Shown piece by piece: positions 23,544 through 37,599 of a stretch of 64,000 bases of DNA. The DNA comes from Sipunculus nudus (lineage: Eukaryota > Annelida > Sipuncula > Golfingiida > Sipunculidae), in assembly GCA_026874595.1 (NCBI GenBank), contig CM049306.1, forward strand, positions 108,833,142 through 108,897,141. Reading direction: 5' to 3'. Position 1 is the stretch's first letter; each line of letters begins with the position of its first letter. The notes beneath the pieces were generated by a model that worked only from the letters and a program-made list of their open reading frames with translations, was not told the origin of the DNA and ran no database searches. The translations under genes and the position numbers were made by a program.

Positions 23544-26500
23544 TGTTTGAATAATTCATATTCTTCTTTCTTCAAAACGGTTCAGTTTTCTTCTCAAAGT
23601 AATGAATAACAACTGACCGAGCTTCGTTTTAAATAAAGGTTGATACCTGCAGATTTGCATGTCTACTCTAGAGAGATTTATAGACAAGTTACAAATGATT
23701 AATGTTTGATCAAACAGTTAGTAATGAATATGATATCTATGTATACAGAAGGTTAAAGAGATGCATTTACAAACAATGAATAAGCCTTAATACTCATACC
23801 TACAACATACTCTGTGTACTGAATAAACTTTGTAACAGCAGTTAAATGATGTTTGATTTTACCAAGTGTGTGTACATGAATGTGAATGAAGCGTTCCAGT
23901 GAATGTAGCGTGATGTGTGACTCCCTGCAAATCCTGCTATTCAATCATCAACATGCAAGCTTTAATACGCCAAAGAATCATAAAATGCAGAAGCAAATAT
24001 TTGTTGGAGTTGTCATATCTGCATAAATGCGCTGACCTTTATTTTTATGTTCAGTATTTCAGATACGTCTCATTTGTGATCATGAAAAAAATGTTCCGTT
24101 TCTATTGTTAAATAAGGTTGATAATGATTATTCATCACAAATTGAAGTCTTAAAAATTAAAACAAAATAAAAGACAAGAAACAAGGTCGCATAATTTCGA
24201 CATTAGAAGTCATGATGAGGAACTAAGACATTTTATAACACAGTGTCAATATTCCATGACAAAAATTACCAACGTATAGAACACACATGATGTTCTTGTA
24301 TATAAGTACTGGAGTATAACGTCAGGCATACTTACGATTAAGATCAGTGAATAAAACACGGCTATGACTGTTGAGTTAATGGGTGTCTACGTCATTAAGA
24401 CAATATATTATAATTTGAATTATTCCTACATTGCCCCTTAATATAATACATAAAATAAGATAAATTTAATGAGTCCATAAAACATACAGGAATTCGTTTT
24501 ACCATTGACGCAATTCATGCAGACTTAATATAGGCCTACACAACATTCCAATATTACAAAAACACAATACACATTCTTGTCATCTAATTTCCTTGTTTGA
24601 AAATTTAAAGTGCAATTTCCTGAGACGAAATAAAAAGTAAATCAGATTAATAAACTGATATATGGAAGTGATAACACAACTTTTTTGTCTGTAAGCACGT
24701 AACAACACTAACTAAACAATATTTTTAACTAGCTGGAATGAAGTTAAGGAGAGCTTAAACCTTACTTGTATAATTCAGCAACCACGTAGTGTTTTGCATT
24801 CTTATTTCATGTAAGTATTGAATATCCCATGATTGTGGTGTATTGAGGTCAAAGGTAAAGATATTTCAATTAAACTTGGTGTATTGGTGATCTGTGGCAG
24901 AACCCAAAGTGCCCATACCGGACTTTAAGCACTTAATGAAATAAATTTGTTCTTTTCCAAGGCAGCTAAGGGTTACAGGTTTTGGTTCATTCTCCATTTG
25001 TCAGCAACCTCTCACTCTCTTGTATTCATATTTCATATTTGTATTGTTGGGAGTTGGGAAATCTTTCTAATGATTTTTGGTCGAAGGGTTTCAGTAAGAC
25101 TAATTGTTCCTTGTAGTAGATATTTCAATTAATTTTAGTGCAATAATGAACATTGACAATATACAGCAATAACAAATGGTCTCATAGTTTAATTTCTAGA
25201 TTTGTAGTTAGGACTAAAACGTTGTTAGGGACCCGAGGCAGATCAAAATAAAATTTGATTAAGTCTCCATAAATCACCATCTTATATATTTTCACTTCAA
25301 ATTACTAATATGGGAGGTGAGAAGTATCCCCTCTGATTCTTTTTGTCAAAGAGCAAGGTCAAAGGCCACAGTTTAAGAAGTCCGGTTGAAGTTTCTTCAT
25401 TTTGGCTCATAGCTCCCTTATGGTAATGAAGGATTTTTCTTCATTCCGGGAGGTCTTGGTTGGTAATGTGCACTTAATTACCACAACTCCAGGGTCTCCA
25501 GAAAGTTTTCGATTATCTCTTCATTGACACGACTGGTAAGGTTCAAAATTACTTAAAAAACACTGAAATTCTGTACACTCACGCATTGTGATTTTCTAGA
25601 TTTGCTCATTGTATGTTTTCTACATTTTTAATTTGCATTTAAGGAACATAGGCCCACTAGGCTTATAAATTCCATCCTGATGACACAATTCAATGACATC
25701 AGGTGTACCTATGTGTTGTGAAACTAACAGAACCTGTACTTGAACATTGATTTTTGTCTAGCTTTCTGTGCTTGGGGTTTTCACATTAAATAACTGTTAT
25801 AAATTATTTCGAGATGCAATCCCCCATCATGATCCTTCATTCTGAATGAGCTGTATACCGGCGAGCTTTGTTGTCTCTCAGACTACTTGTTCATAAGCAT
25901 GACTATAGAAAGAAGGAAAAGAGAAACATGATAGTGACCAAGATTGTTCCTTTGTTTTATAAAATTGATATCCTTATAACTGTTTGAGTGAATTGTAACA
26001 GACAAACCAACAAATAAACCAAATACGATAAAAACGTAATACCCCTGGCGGAAGTAGAATAAACTTTCCTGGTAATAACTTAACTGTATATACATGGGAG
26101 AGAGCAATGGTAAAAAGTATGAAAATAAGATATATCATATATGAAGTTGATATGTAATCATTCCATTTGCTTTAAATCTACAACTAGCTAAACTTACAAG
26201 ATATGCTTTTTCCCTAAATAGCCGTCTCATGTACATACAAGGATTTATTATATAATGACGTGATATAATTACACGGCAGATTCGCAATATTGATTAGAAA
26301 AAAGAATAGCGACAGGACCTTATGTAAGCATTTGGATGAAGCTTGTTTAAAGACTCTTGGGTCAACGTTGAATGAGTGGAACATTATATCTCATACACAT
26401 CTAGGTACGTGAATACTGCTCTAAAGCCAGGTGTTGTTTGGATCAGTGCTCGCCGTGCTCATCGTATACACACGGACGGCCACGCAGAACGATTCAAACG

Positions 26501-28288
26501 CCGAAAGGCATTCATCTTATATTTAATAAGCTGATGTGTGAAGTCACACCACTACCAGGATACCTCGCCAGCACCCCATAATTAACCTTGCAAATGTTGA
26601 ACACCGTGTCACCATTCAGTAACACAGGTTCAGCTGGAGAGGTGAACAAATGTTGCCCCTAATACCTAGGAATCGGGAGGCCCTTACCCGGGGACAAAAA
26701 AAAACACCCTGTGTCATAATAGTTTATCATTCTTTGAATTAAAAATGTATTTTTGCAATCCATCGATTAATTATTCCTTTAGTATTACACCAACTATCCT
26801 AAAAATTGGATCAAAATCCGTTCACAACTGCTTGTGTGAAAATGTGAACAGACAAACCAACCAACCGAATATAAACACCTTCCTGGTGGAGGTTAAATAA
26901 GTGATACGTTACAGAAATGATATATGTAGTGTACGACAGGTCCTTTCTTTTACAATGTACACGTATCTGTATCCAGGACAAGGATTACGCTTTGATTTCA
27001 GTGCTGATGAACGTGATGAGCACAACACAATTATGGTACCTTTGTGCTGGTATTTTCCATCTGTAACATTTATTAAATAGATGTGTTCTAAGAGCCTACA
27101 TACCTCCGCCAGAATCATAATAAAAATTTCCAGTATACCCATGACGAGGTATACACTGACAAAGCCGCATCCTAATGTTTACATATCTCCGGAGCCCTAG
27201 AATAGGATCTTTAAAATGAAATATGTTTGTTGTCCCGATTACCTAAAAAAATGTAACAGATTGTTCGTTCTGTTTTACCCTAACACTCCAAAAAATGCCG
27301 AGTCTGAAACTGAGACCAGCTGGCGACCAGGCCGACACTTGTTATTTTGAAAATTAAAACAGGCAAAATGATTACAAATTAATAAAAATGTGATGCGGTC
27401 TACAGTCTTGTGCAGAAGAAAAAAGATCAACAAACAAAAGAATAATTTCATGTAAAGCTATGCATCAATTCAGAAGGAATCTGGCCTTTTATACGAATTT
27501 CGTACTAACAAAAATATCTTATAATGTATCAGTACTGTGTGAGAAGTGTTTAAATACCTCCTTAAATTTCGCAAAGAACTGCTCTTGCACCCCATGATAT
27601 CATTATGTTCTTAAATGTATGTGTTCAACATCATCGTGTGTGGACATTATCTATTCTGATTCAATTTGATAAAATCTAATTTTAAGATCTTTTATTATTT
27701 TCATGTATTTAATTAAAGAACATTTCCTTGATTGATCCATGCCGGTTCAAGATACAGAATACCTCTTGCTATCCCACCGTCAACTGACTTTTTTTTTAAA
27801 TTGGGGCGTTGTTAACTTTCTAAAATATGTTTTCGTTCGGTAATCAAATTTGAAATTTTCACGAATAAAGTTTCTCTTTTTTATATTTTCATCAATATAT
27901 AAAATTTATTTCATCAATATAAATGAAAGTCCCTATTGAATTTAGTCAATACAATTTTTTAACCTTTTTTTTACAAACTCCAGAAGTTAATATAAAAATA
28001 TTTTTAACATTGAATGGCTTACAAATATCAGCTGAAGTGTTACTTTCACTTTTACTATTATATCATGTTACCAAAAAAACCTTCGCTTGTTGTCTCCTTG
28101 TGTATTTTGGCTTTAGCTCTAACTTGTTCTCACATATGTAAACAAACTTATGCCGTGTAACATGTACACGAGTCAACACGACGGGTCACTACTTTAAAAT
28201 ATCTTGCGCAGCCTTTGTTATCTCTGCGTACCCGTTCAATAGCTCTCACCTCACGATTTCATTTATAACCCGGCAAAATCGGCCGAAT
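23544..28288. repeat. Tandem duplication, copy 1 (4.7 kb)
   Basis: The unit starts TGTTTGAATAATTCATATTC within the FerA 3'UTR and ends CGGCAAAATCGGCCGAAT. It is directly followed by copy 2, to which it is nearly identical over long stretches. It lacks some blocks present in copy 2 and has a few of its own (for example about 75 bp around 27990-28070). Small open frames inside (such as 23917-24111) are preserved in both copies only because the copies are recent; no host gene is recognised in the block. Part matches dispersed 'AAGGTCAAAGG' repeats. Confidence 0.93.
23632..23637 (+). terminator. FerA polyadenylation signal AATAAA
   Basis: AATAAA 148 bases after the stop codon. It lies inside the duplicated block, so a second copy exists at 28376-28381 with no coding exon in front of it. 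Confidence 0.75.
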
Positions 28289-31200
28289 TGTTTGAATAAT
28301 TCATATTCTTCTTTCTTCAAAACGGTTCAGTTTCTTCTCAAAGTAATGAATAACAACTGACCGAGCTTCGTTTCAAATAAAGGTTGATACCTGCAGATTT
28401 GCATGTCTACTCTCGAGAGATTTATAGACAAGTTACAAATGATTAATGTTTGATCAAACAGTTAGTAATGAATATGATATCTATGTATACAGAAGGTTAA
28501 AGAGAGCATTTACAAACAATGAATAAGCCTTAATACTCATACCTACAACATACTCTGTGTACTGAATAAACTTTGAAACAGCAGTTAAATGATGTTTGAT
28601 TTTACCAAGTGTGTGTATATGAATGTGAATGAATCGTTCCAGTGAATGTAGCGTGATGTGTGACTCCCTGCAAATCCTGCTATTCAATCATCAACATGCA
28701 AGCTTTAATACGCCAAAGAATCATAAAATGCAGAAGCAAATATTTGTTGGAGTTGTCATATCTGCATAAATGCGCTGACCTTTATTTTTATGTTCAGTAT
28801 TTCAGATACGTCTCATTTGTGATCATGAAAAAAATGTTCCGTTTCTATTGTTAAATAAGGTTGATAATGATTATTCATCACAAATTGAAGTCTTAAAAAT
28901 TAAAACAAAATAAAAGACCAGAAACGGGTCGCATAATTTCGACATTAGAAGTCATGATGAGGAACTAAGACATTTTATAACACAGTGTCAATATTCCATG
29001 ACAAAAATTACCAACGTATAGAACACACATGATGTTCTTGTATATAAGTACTGGAGTATAACGTAAGGCATACTTACGATTAAGATCAGTGAATGAAACA
29101 CGGCTATGACTGTTGGGTTAATGGGTGTCTACGTCATTAAGACAATATATTATAATTTAAATTTTAAATTTTTTTCCCTTAATATAATACATTAAATAAG
29201 ATAAATTGAATGAGTCCATAAAACATACAGGAATTCGTTTTACCATTGACGCAATTCGTGCAGACTTAATATAGGCCTACACAACATTCCTATATTACAA
29301 AAACACAATAGGCCTACACATTCTTGTCATCTAATTTCCTTGTTGGAAAATTTAAGTGCAATTTCCTGAGACGAAATAAAAAGTAAATCTGATTAATAAA
29401 CTGATCTATGGAAGTGATAACACAACTTTTTTGTCTGTAAGCACGTAACAACACAAACTAAACAATATTTGTTTTTAGCTAGCCGGAATGAAGTTAAGGA
29501 GAGCTTGAACCTTACTTGTATAATTCAGCAACCACGTAGTGTTTTGCATTCTTATTTCATGCAAGTATTGAATATCCCATGATTGTTGTGTATTGAGGTC
29601 AAAGGTAAAGATATTTCAATTAAACTTGGTGTATTGGTGATCTGTGGCAGAACCCAAAGTGCCCATACCGGACTTTAAGCACTTAATGAAATAAATTTGT
29701 TCTTTTCCAAGGGCAGCCAAGGGTTACAGGTTTTGGTTCATTCTCCATTTGTCAGCAACCTCTCACTCTCTTGTATTCATATTTCATATTTGTATTGTTG
29801 GGAGTTGGGAAATCTTTCTAATGATTTTTGGTCGAAGGGTTAAAGGTCACAGGCACAGTTGTTTATAAAGAATTCAGGTTATTTTTTTCAATAAGACTAA
29901 TTGCTCCTTGTAGTAGATATTTCAATTAATTTTAGTGCACTAATGAACATTGACAAGATACAGCAATAACAAATGGTCTCATAGTTTAATTTTTAGATTT
30001 GTAGTTAGGACTAAAACGTTGTTAGGGACCCGAGGCAGATCAAAATAAAACTTTAAGTCTCCATAAATCACCATCTTATATATTTTCACTTCAAATTTCT
30101 AATATGGGAGGTGAGAAGTATCCCATATGATTCTTTTTGTCAAAGAGCAAGGTCGTAGGCCACAGTTTAAGAAGTCCGGTGGAAGTTTCTTCATTTTGGC
30201 TCATAGCTCCCTTATGGTAATGAAGGATTTTTCTTCATTCCGGGAGGTCTTGGCTGGTAATGTGCACTTAATTACCACAACTCCAGGGTCTCCAGAAAGT
30301 TTTCGATTATCTCTTCATTGACACAACTGGTAAGGTCCAAAATTACTTAAAAAACACTGAAATTCTGTACACTCACGCATTGTGATTTTCCAGATTTGCT
30401 CATTGTTTGTTTTCTACATTTTTAATTTGCATTATAGGAACATAGCCCACTAGGCTTATAAATTCCATTCTAATGACACAATTCAATGACATTAGGTGTA
30501 CCTATGTGTTGTGAAACTAACAGCACCTGTACTTGACTATTTATTTTTGTCTAGCTTTCTGTGCTTGGGGTTTTCACATTAAATAACTATTTCAAATTTC
30601 TTTGAGATGCACTCTGTCATCGTGATCACTTCTTTCTGAATGAGCTTTACCGGCGAGCTTTGTTGTCTCTCAGACTACTTGTTCATAAGCACGACTATAG
30701 AAAGAAGGAAAAGAGAAGCATGATAGTGACCAAGATTGTTCCTTTGTTTTATAAAATTGATATCCTTATAACTGTTTGAGTGAAATGTAACAGACAAACC
30801 AACCTATAAACCAAAGACGATAAAAACGTAATACTCCTGGCGGAAGTAGAATAAACTTTCCTGGTAATAACTTTACTGTATATACATGGGGGAGAGCAAT
30901 GATAAAAAGTATGAAAATAAGATATATTATATATGAAGTTGATATGTAATCATTCCATTTGCTTTAAATCTACAACTATCTAAACCTATAAGATTTGCCT
31001 GCCTTCTCCCTGTAAAGCCGTCTCAGGTACATACAAGGATTTATTATATAATGACATGATATAAATACACGGGAGATTCGCAGTATTGATTAGAAAAGAA
31101 TAGCGACATGACCTTAAGTAAGCATTTGGATGAAGCTTGTTTAATGACTCTCGGGTCAACGTTGAATACGTACTGGATCTGTGCTCGCCGTGCTCATCGT

Positions 31201-33228
31201 ATACACACGGACGGCCACGCAGAACGATTCATACGCCGACAGGCATTCACCTTATATTTAATAAGCAGATGTGTGAAGTCACACCACTACCAGGATACCT
31301 CGCCAGCACCCCATAATTAACCTTGCAAATGTTGAACACCGTGTCACCATTCAGTAACACAGGTTCAGCTGGAGAGGTGAACAAATGTTGCCCCTAATAC
31401 CTAGGAATCGGGAGGACCTTATCCGGGGACCAAAAAAACACCCTGTGTCATAATATTTTATCATTCTTTGAATTAAAAATGTATTTTGGCAATCCACCGA
31501 TTAATTATTCCTTTAGTATTACACCAACTATCCTAAAAATTGGATCAAAATCCGTTCACAACTGCTTGTGTGAAAATGTGAACAGACAAACCAACCAACC
31601 GAATATAAACACCTTCCTGGTGGAGGTTAAATAGGTGATACGTTACAGAAATGATATATGTAGTGTACGACAGGTCCTTTCTTTTACAATGTACACGTAT
31701 CTGTATAAAGGACAAGGATCACGCGTTGATTTCAGTGCTGATGAACGTTGTGTGCACAACACAATTATGGTACCTTTGTGCTGGTATTTTCCATCTGTAA
31801 CATTTATTAAATAGATGTGTTCTCAGAGCCTACATACCTCCGCCAGAAAATTATAAAAATTTCCAGTATACCCATGACGAGGTATATACACTAACAAAGC
31901 CGCATCCTACTGTTTACATATCTCCGGAGCCCTAGAATGGAATCCTTAAAATGAAATATGTTTGTGGTCCTGATTACCTAAAAATATACCTAAAAATTCA
32001 ATCGAAAGCTGTTCAAACCTTTTTTGCACAAACAGACGAAGCAACTGATGAGACACAGGAGAAATGATATTACCTCTCCCTCTGGCGTGTTGGTCCCTCG
32101 AGGGTTGTTTTCACATGAAACAAAGGCAAAAGAGTAGAAGTTTGTCCCGAATCAGCAAAATTACAAATACAATAACTTTATGCAAAACAAACCTGATTCT
32201 ATACCCCCAGATCGCAACACGCCATGCATTGTTATAGAGTGATTCCCGAGAAAACACTTGAATACAGGTATATATACGGCCTTAAATAGGTTATTTTCCT
32301 CTATGGAAATTACACCAATATCTAAATGCATTTAACGGTCACGATTTGTGTCTTACTTATGTTACCTTAATCTGAGCTTTCAAGGATATGTAACCAGAAC
32401 CCTGCTGCATGCCGAGTCTGAAACTGTGACCAGCTGGCGACCAGGCCGACACTTGTTATTTTGAAAATTAAAACAGGCAAAATGATTACAAATTAATAAA
32501 AATGTGATGTCTACAGTCTCGTGCAGAAGAAAAAAGATCAACAAACAAAAGAATAATTTAATGTAAAGCTATGCATCAATTCAGAAGGAATTTGGCCTTT
32601 TATACGAATTTCGTACTAACAAAAATATCTTATAATGTATCAGTACTGTTTCAATAGTGTGTGTAAGAAGTGTTTAAATACCTCCTTAAATTTCGCAAAG
32701 AACTGCTCTTGCACCCCATGATATCATTATGTTCTTAAATGTATGTGTTCAACATCATCGTGTGTGGACATTATCTATTCTGATTCAATTTGATAAAATC
32801 TAATTTTAAGATCTTTTATTATTTTCATGTATTTAATTAAAGAACATTTCCTTGATTGATCCATGCCGGTTCAAGATACAGAATACCTCTTGCTATCCCA
32901 CCGTCAACTGACTTTTTTTTTAAATTGGGGCGTTGTTAACTTTCTAAAATATGTTTTCGTTCGGTAATCAAATTTGAAATTTTCACGAATAAAGTTTCTC
33001 TTTTTTATATTTTCATCAATATATAAAATTTATTTCATCAATATAAATGAAAAGTTTCCTATTGAATTTAGTCAATACAATTTTTTAACCTTTTTTTTTA
33101 CAAACTCCAGAAGTTGTTACCAAAAAAACCTTCGCTTGTTGTCTCCTTGTGTATTTTGGCTTTAGCTCTAACTTGTTCTCACATATGTAAACAAACTTAT
33201 GCCGTGTAACATGTACACGACCAGACCT

Positions 33229-33357
33229 GGGAGCCGCCGCCGAATTGCGCCAGCCGCCGCCGTTTATTTTATAAGCAAGCCGCCGCCGATAGTTTTCTTA
33301 AGCCGCCGAATTGCGCCAGCCGCCGCCGATTATTAAACACCGGCTAAGCCGCCGGTG
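33229..33357. repeat. GCCGCC-rich short repeat block
   Basis: Several copies of AGCCGCCGCCGA alternate with AATTGCGCC. It is sharply GC-rich against the AT-rich surroundings. Confidence 0.8.
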
Positions 33358-34649
33358 AAATACTGATAAGCTGATGTAAAAAAAAGGATATTCGCTTGCA
33401 TACTTCAGCTTGTAAACAGTTACTACAGTAACATGTTAACACGAACCAGTCTCCAGCAGATTTCACCGAGCTGCATGGCTTCGCAATGGTAATGCATGAT
33501 TAATTTGGTGAAAGTTGTAAGTCATTATGTTAGACAGTTAACAAGGTTCCCGCAATCCCCTTTTTTCATACCGGATAACTGGCATATTCCCCGTTTGATC
33601 AAGGGCGTTTCTTTTACCCCGGTTGCTCAGAAATGAAGACAAAAAGTGGCACAACCCAGGTTTATTCAGTCAGATATGGATGCTTGATCGTTTAAATTAC
33701 TCGAGGTCGATGTGCAGTATTTAAAAAAAATGATATACTGCTTGGATAACATTCATGAATAAATGAAAACCACAGGAAAAAGCTGTTATATGTATGGAAA
33801 AATATGCATGCATTTTTGTTATCATTGTTTCCAGCCAATATAAGCCATTTTAAGTATACGTTTACCGTGATACGAAATCGGCAGCAAGTGATCGCTCATA
33901 ACTACCTCATATTATAATCATGCTACAAATGTCATTCGTGTAAACACTTATGGATAAATGTCATTATATAAAATCTTTGAGCGGAAACTAAACTTTTAAG
34001 CAAGTCTGATTGGTTTGCAATTTGAAGTTAAACGCGAGACCAAATAAGTGTCAAACAGCTGCAGACACCGGCTGCTTTAACCACTGATAAACATGTTGCC
34101 ATATGAACATATCAAGGGTCACAGAGGTCACGGGGATGATTGAGGTTGACAACTGCGAAAATCCATGACAGAATTCATATTTCAATTAAGACACGTGACA
34201 AATTACGTATACAATAATTGCGACCGGGAAAGTTCAGCGCAAGAAAAAAACATGTCGATCTTAGTCTAGGCCAAATGGAATCAGGGATTTCCTGGTGGTG
34301 GCAGTGAGTTGGTCTGTTCACATTACATCAAAAAGAATTCACAGAATGTGTTTTAAGTAATCAAATTTTCATGATTATTATAAAAAACTGATTGGTTGGG
34401 GTTCGATTTTGTACGATTATGTCACCTCTCTCCCTCCTCAAATGACATTTTTTCCATTATTAATTATTACCAAATGTTTTGATTTATTAAGAGACACTCG
34501 CGGAAGAAGCATGACTTTCTGAACACTATATATATAGGCACAAAGGCCATCCTGGTGGACCGGTGGCGTAACATAATATGTAGTTACAAAATTTCCTGCC
34601 CTTTCACATAACCCCATGTGATACAGTTAAAAATAGAAGTAAACAGTAC

Positions 34650-34948
34650 GTCCAGCCATGACACTTAAAGTTCGGCAAACGAAAAACGATTATCCGGTTG
34701 AAAAAGACTACTGAAAACACACCTTTTCCAGTTGGCATATTATTAGCCGTTATCATCCACTTTGTTTGGATTCTCGTATATTCAGTTTTCTGCCTATCTA
34801 ATTTTTAGTCATTTTTATTGTATTATCTGTCTCTCAAATTCTTTTTTTATCATCTCAATGTATTTTACTGTGTACAGTGCCTTAGAGCTATTGTATTTTA
34901 AAACAGTGAATTTGGCACTTTAATATACTTAAATAATAATAATAATAA
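34650..34948 (+). mobile_element. 3' end of an L2/CR1-type LINE
   Basis: A fragment decoding as KTTENTPFP, like the KLKTHLF C-terminus of CR1/L2 polyproteins, is followed by a 'CAGTGCCTTAGAGCTATTG' 3'UTR motif and an (AAT)n tail at 34930-34948. Confidence 0.55.
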
Positions 34949-35588
34949 CTGTCATGCAAGTGAGCGCACGAAAACAGTTGCTCAGCGAATGCAAACAATG
35001 ATATCTATATGTCTCAATGGCTGAACTGAAACCTTCGATTTTCCAAGATGCTTTTAGAATGTAATGTTATATCAGTTGAGATCAAATTATTTATATGTAC
35101 CCAGCGTCTGTCAAAAGAAATGAGGAAAATCATAACAATTTTCATCTGATCAAATAAGCGTTTCAGCTTCACCAAAACACGCTATAGGCCTATTGTCAGA
35201 TCTGAAAACACAATGGGGTTACCCAATCCTTCACGTAACCACTCACTGCTCTTTTACACGCCTGGCGTGATATTGAATAAAATTAATTTATCCAAAGGGT
35301 AATTACCTTGTTAAAATATTCGTTAATTTTGTTTCATATTATTGTACATATAAATATATTTGCATTAGACTGAGCAGCATTAGCATCTTGTGCAGCCTTT
35401 GTTATCTCTGCGTACCCGTTCAATAGCTCTCACCACACGATTTCATTTATAACCCGGCAAAATCGGCCGAATTTCTTCAACAGTGCCAGATTCTTGGCCA
35501 CGACGCAGCCAATTCAGTTCATTTGCGGTCTTACACTAACACGTTTTGTACCTAAGCGGGTACATAATCGCTCCGCTCTGGGAATCGA

Positions 35589-35708
35589 CCAATAAAATCG
35601 TGTAGAGAGCAGCTAGCTTAAGCTTCCGTGCTATGTCGTCGTGACGTCATGGTATATAAAAACGAGAACATATGGCAGGCCTCAAAGAAAGTTCAGTCCA
35701 TCGTGAGT
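35589..35708 (+). promoter_or_regulatory. Promoter-like cluster (CCAAT, CRE, TATA, Inr, donor)
   Basis: In order: CCAAT (35589-35593), TGACGTCA (35642-35649), TATATAAAAA (35653-35662), TCAGTC initiator-like word (35693-35698) and a splice-donor-like GTGAGT (35703-35708). TATA to initiator is about 42 bases, longer than usual. No coding exon was recognised downstream. Could be the promoter of an unrecognised gene or non-coding RNA, or a transposon promoter. Confidence 0.35.
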
Positions 35709-35933
35709 CAGCATATTTCGATGTCTGGTTCTGGAAAACTTTTGTTGATTTATTATTTGCCCTCATAACATCTACACATCTAAAGAAAACTATGGTTTGT
35801 GCTTCTGTTTGACAAAATTTTGGGTGTTGCAGAGCGCAATTATATTTATCATAAAATATTTTGTTCACAGTCACATAACATTCAAAAAAGACATTCTCAA
35901 GACATATATACAGTCTTATTTCAAGTATCAAAT

Positions 35934-36110
35934 AGGAGGGCCGGGACAGTGCGGCAGTGTCGGAGGGCCGGGACAGTGAGGCAGTGTGGGAGGGCCGGGA
36001 CAGTGAGGCAGTGTAGGAGGGCCGGGACGGTGAGGCAGTATGAGAGGGTGAAGACAGTGAGGCAGTGTTGAACCGCCTGGAGGGTGAGGCAGTGTGAGAC
36101 GGCCGGGACT
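35934..36110. repeat. 27-bp GC-rich minisatellite
   Basis: About six to seven units built from AGGGCCGGGACAGTGAGGCA with variable joints. Because the period is divisible by three it gives spurious open frames on both strands (AGTVRQCRR-type repeats). Confidence 0.88.
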
Positions 36111-37590
36111 ACTTGTCTCAATTAACGGTCAAATTTTAAAATCAAAATTTGTCATTTTTCAAGGAAACATTTTCTGTTTACATTTCACATGCGAATGCTA
36201 ACAAAATATTACATATTCCTTGAAGTCCTTACAACAAAAACAGCCATGTTTATATGTAATGTGCCTTTAAAGAATTCTTGCCCAACAAATCATATTTGAA
36301 CAGGCTATACATTACCCTCTTCACTATATTTATTCATATGCCGCTGGCCGGGGGTATTTAAAAACAGCGGTGCATTATGGGTGTCAGGTTTTGACGCCCA
36401 TAAAACCCTAACCAGCAAAGTCTTATTGTTGTGAGTCCGATTTTGCGTAGTGTGGTCACAAGATTCTGGCCAGAATGCACACAGACGCAGAATGAACAAA
36501 GATTAAACAACAAATTAACCACTATGGTCGATTTAAATTATGCTAAAGACAAGTAAAATTCAAACAATGTTTTAATACCACCTGGCACTATGACTAGAGC
36601 CAGCAAGTACCAGTGACAGCCAAGCCGTGCTCTTTTTCCATATTGGGCTCTGCTACTTGACCGAAGTCTGAACATTAATATGTCCGTGTGACCTTCAGAG
36701 CTGCGCATAATGTCTCAGTGAATACACCTGTATCGATTTTTGCATTTTCTGTCTGAGAAATTAGTTATGTAGGCAAGTGTTTGTGCGAGTACATTATCAA
36801 AATAATTTATGAAAAATGTATACGGTGGTTCCCTTTTTACATTTAGTATAAACCTAGTAGTACAGATAACGGTATGGTTACTACAGGAAGATACTCATAA
36901 ATATATAATAGTCTTAAGGCAGTAGATATATTCATTACTCTACAAAAAATTCAAAAATGTTTGCAAATGTAATATATTATAATACATATAATATCATCGA
37001 TTGAATAAATATACTTTAGTAAAACATTTTAACGAATAAAAAGAAATCCAAAAAATGCAGTCCTGCACACCATGTAGCTCCAGTTTAGGTTAGCGTTTCC
37101 GATTTATGTATGGGGCACCTGCCCTCGGAACAAAGGTACGACTCATTCGAATTATATCCTTCGTCCACGGGGTGACCTGATACATTACATGGTATAGTCA
37201 CTGAGTGAGGCACAGCGTTAATTATAGTGTTTGATTATGGATTCCTTTTGAAAATATAAAACCTATGGTCGGGAAAGCAAAAGTGCCAAGAGTGATCTCA
37301 GTTTCACATGATCAAATGTAATTATTCGTACAAATACATATGCGAATTGTATCACAAAGTTTATGACTCATTTATTCATGTAAACCACACGTGGTCATCT
37401 TTGGCACAGGTCCATCCTCATGCCCAGACAGTTTATTTTATTTATTGCACAAGGCTGCCATCTGGTGGCTATGTCATAAACAATCGGACCAATCGTCCAC
37501 CTGATCTGGCATTTCCGTATTTAGTTGGTACATGGCAATAATAAAAAAATAATAAATATCAAAAGACTTATTGTAACTGCCATACGACAG
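36111..37590. other. No recognised feature
   Basis: AT-rich sequence. Open frames are short and have no recognisable domains or repeat structure. Confidence 0.4.
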
Positions 37591-37599
37591 TCACGGATT

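Larger units (their letters stand above)
33221..35384. mobile_element. Insertion in duplication copy 2
   Basis: Copy 1 has 30 unrelated bases (28171-28200) here. The insert opens with CCAGACCTGGGAGCC, a hAT-like terminal word, then a GC-rich block. It ends with the LINE tail described separately. The central part (33400-34640) has no recognised coding region. No target-site duplication was identified. Confidence 0.6.
28289..35472. repeat. Tandem duplication, copy 2 (7.2 kb, enlarged)
   Basis: Begins and ends with the same words as copy 1. Relative to copy 1 it carries about 2.16 kb at 33221-35384, about 0.4 kb at 31984-32408 and about 50 bp at 29843-29890, and lacks about 75 bp near 33117. 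It includes the duplicate FerA polyA signal but no ferritin exon. Confidence 0.92.

Noticed and set aside
23917-28854. Identical 64-residue frames at 23917-24111 and 28660-28854
   Set aside because: Their identity follows from the recent tandem duplication; they have no recognisable domain or splice context.
35799-36121. Open frames over the GC-rich 27-bp repeat
   Set aside because: Both strands are open because the period is a multiple of three; no independent coding evidence.
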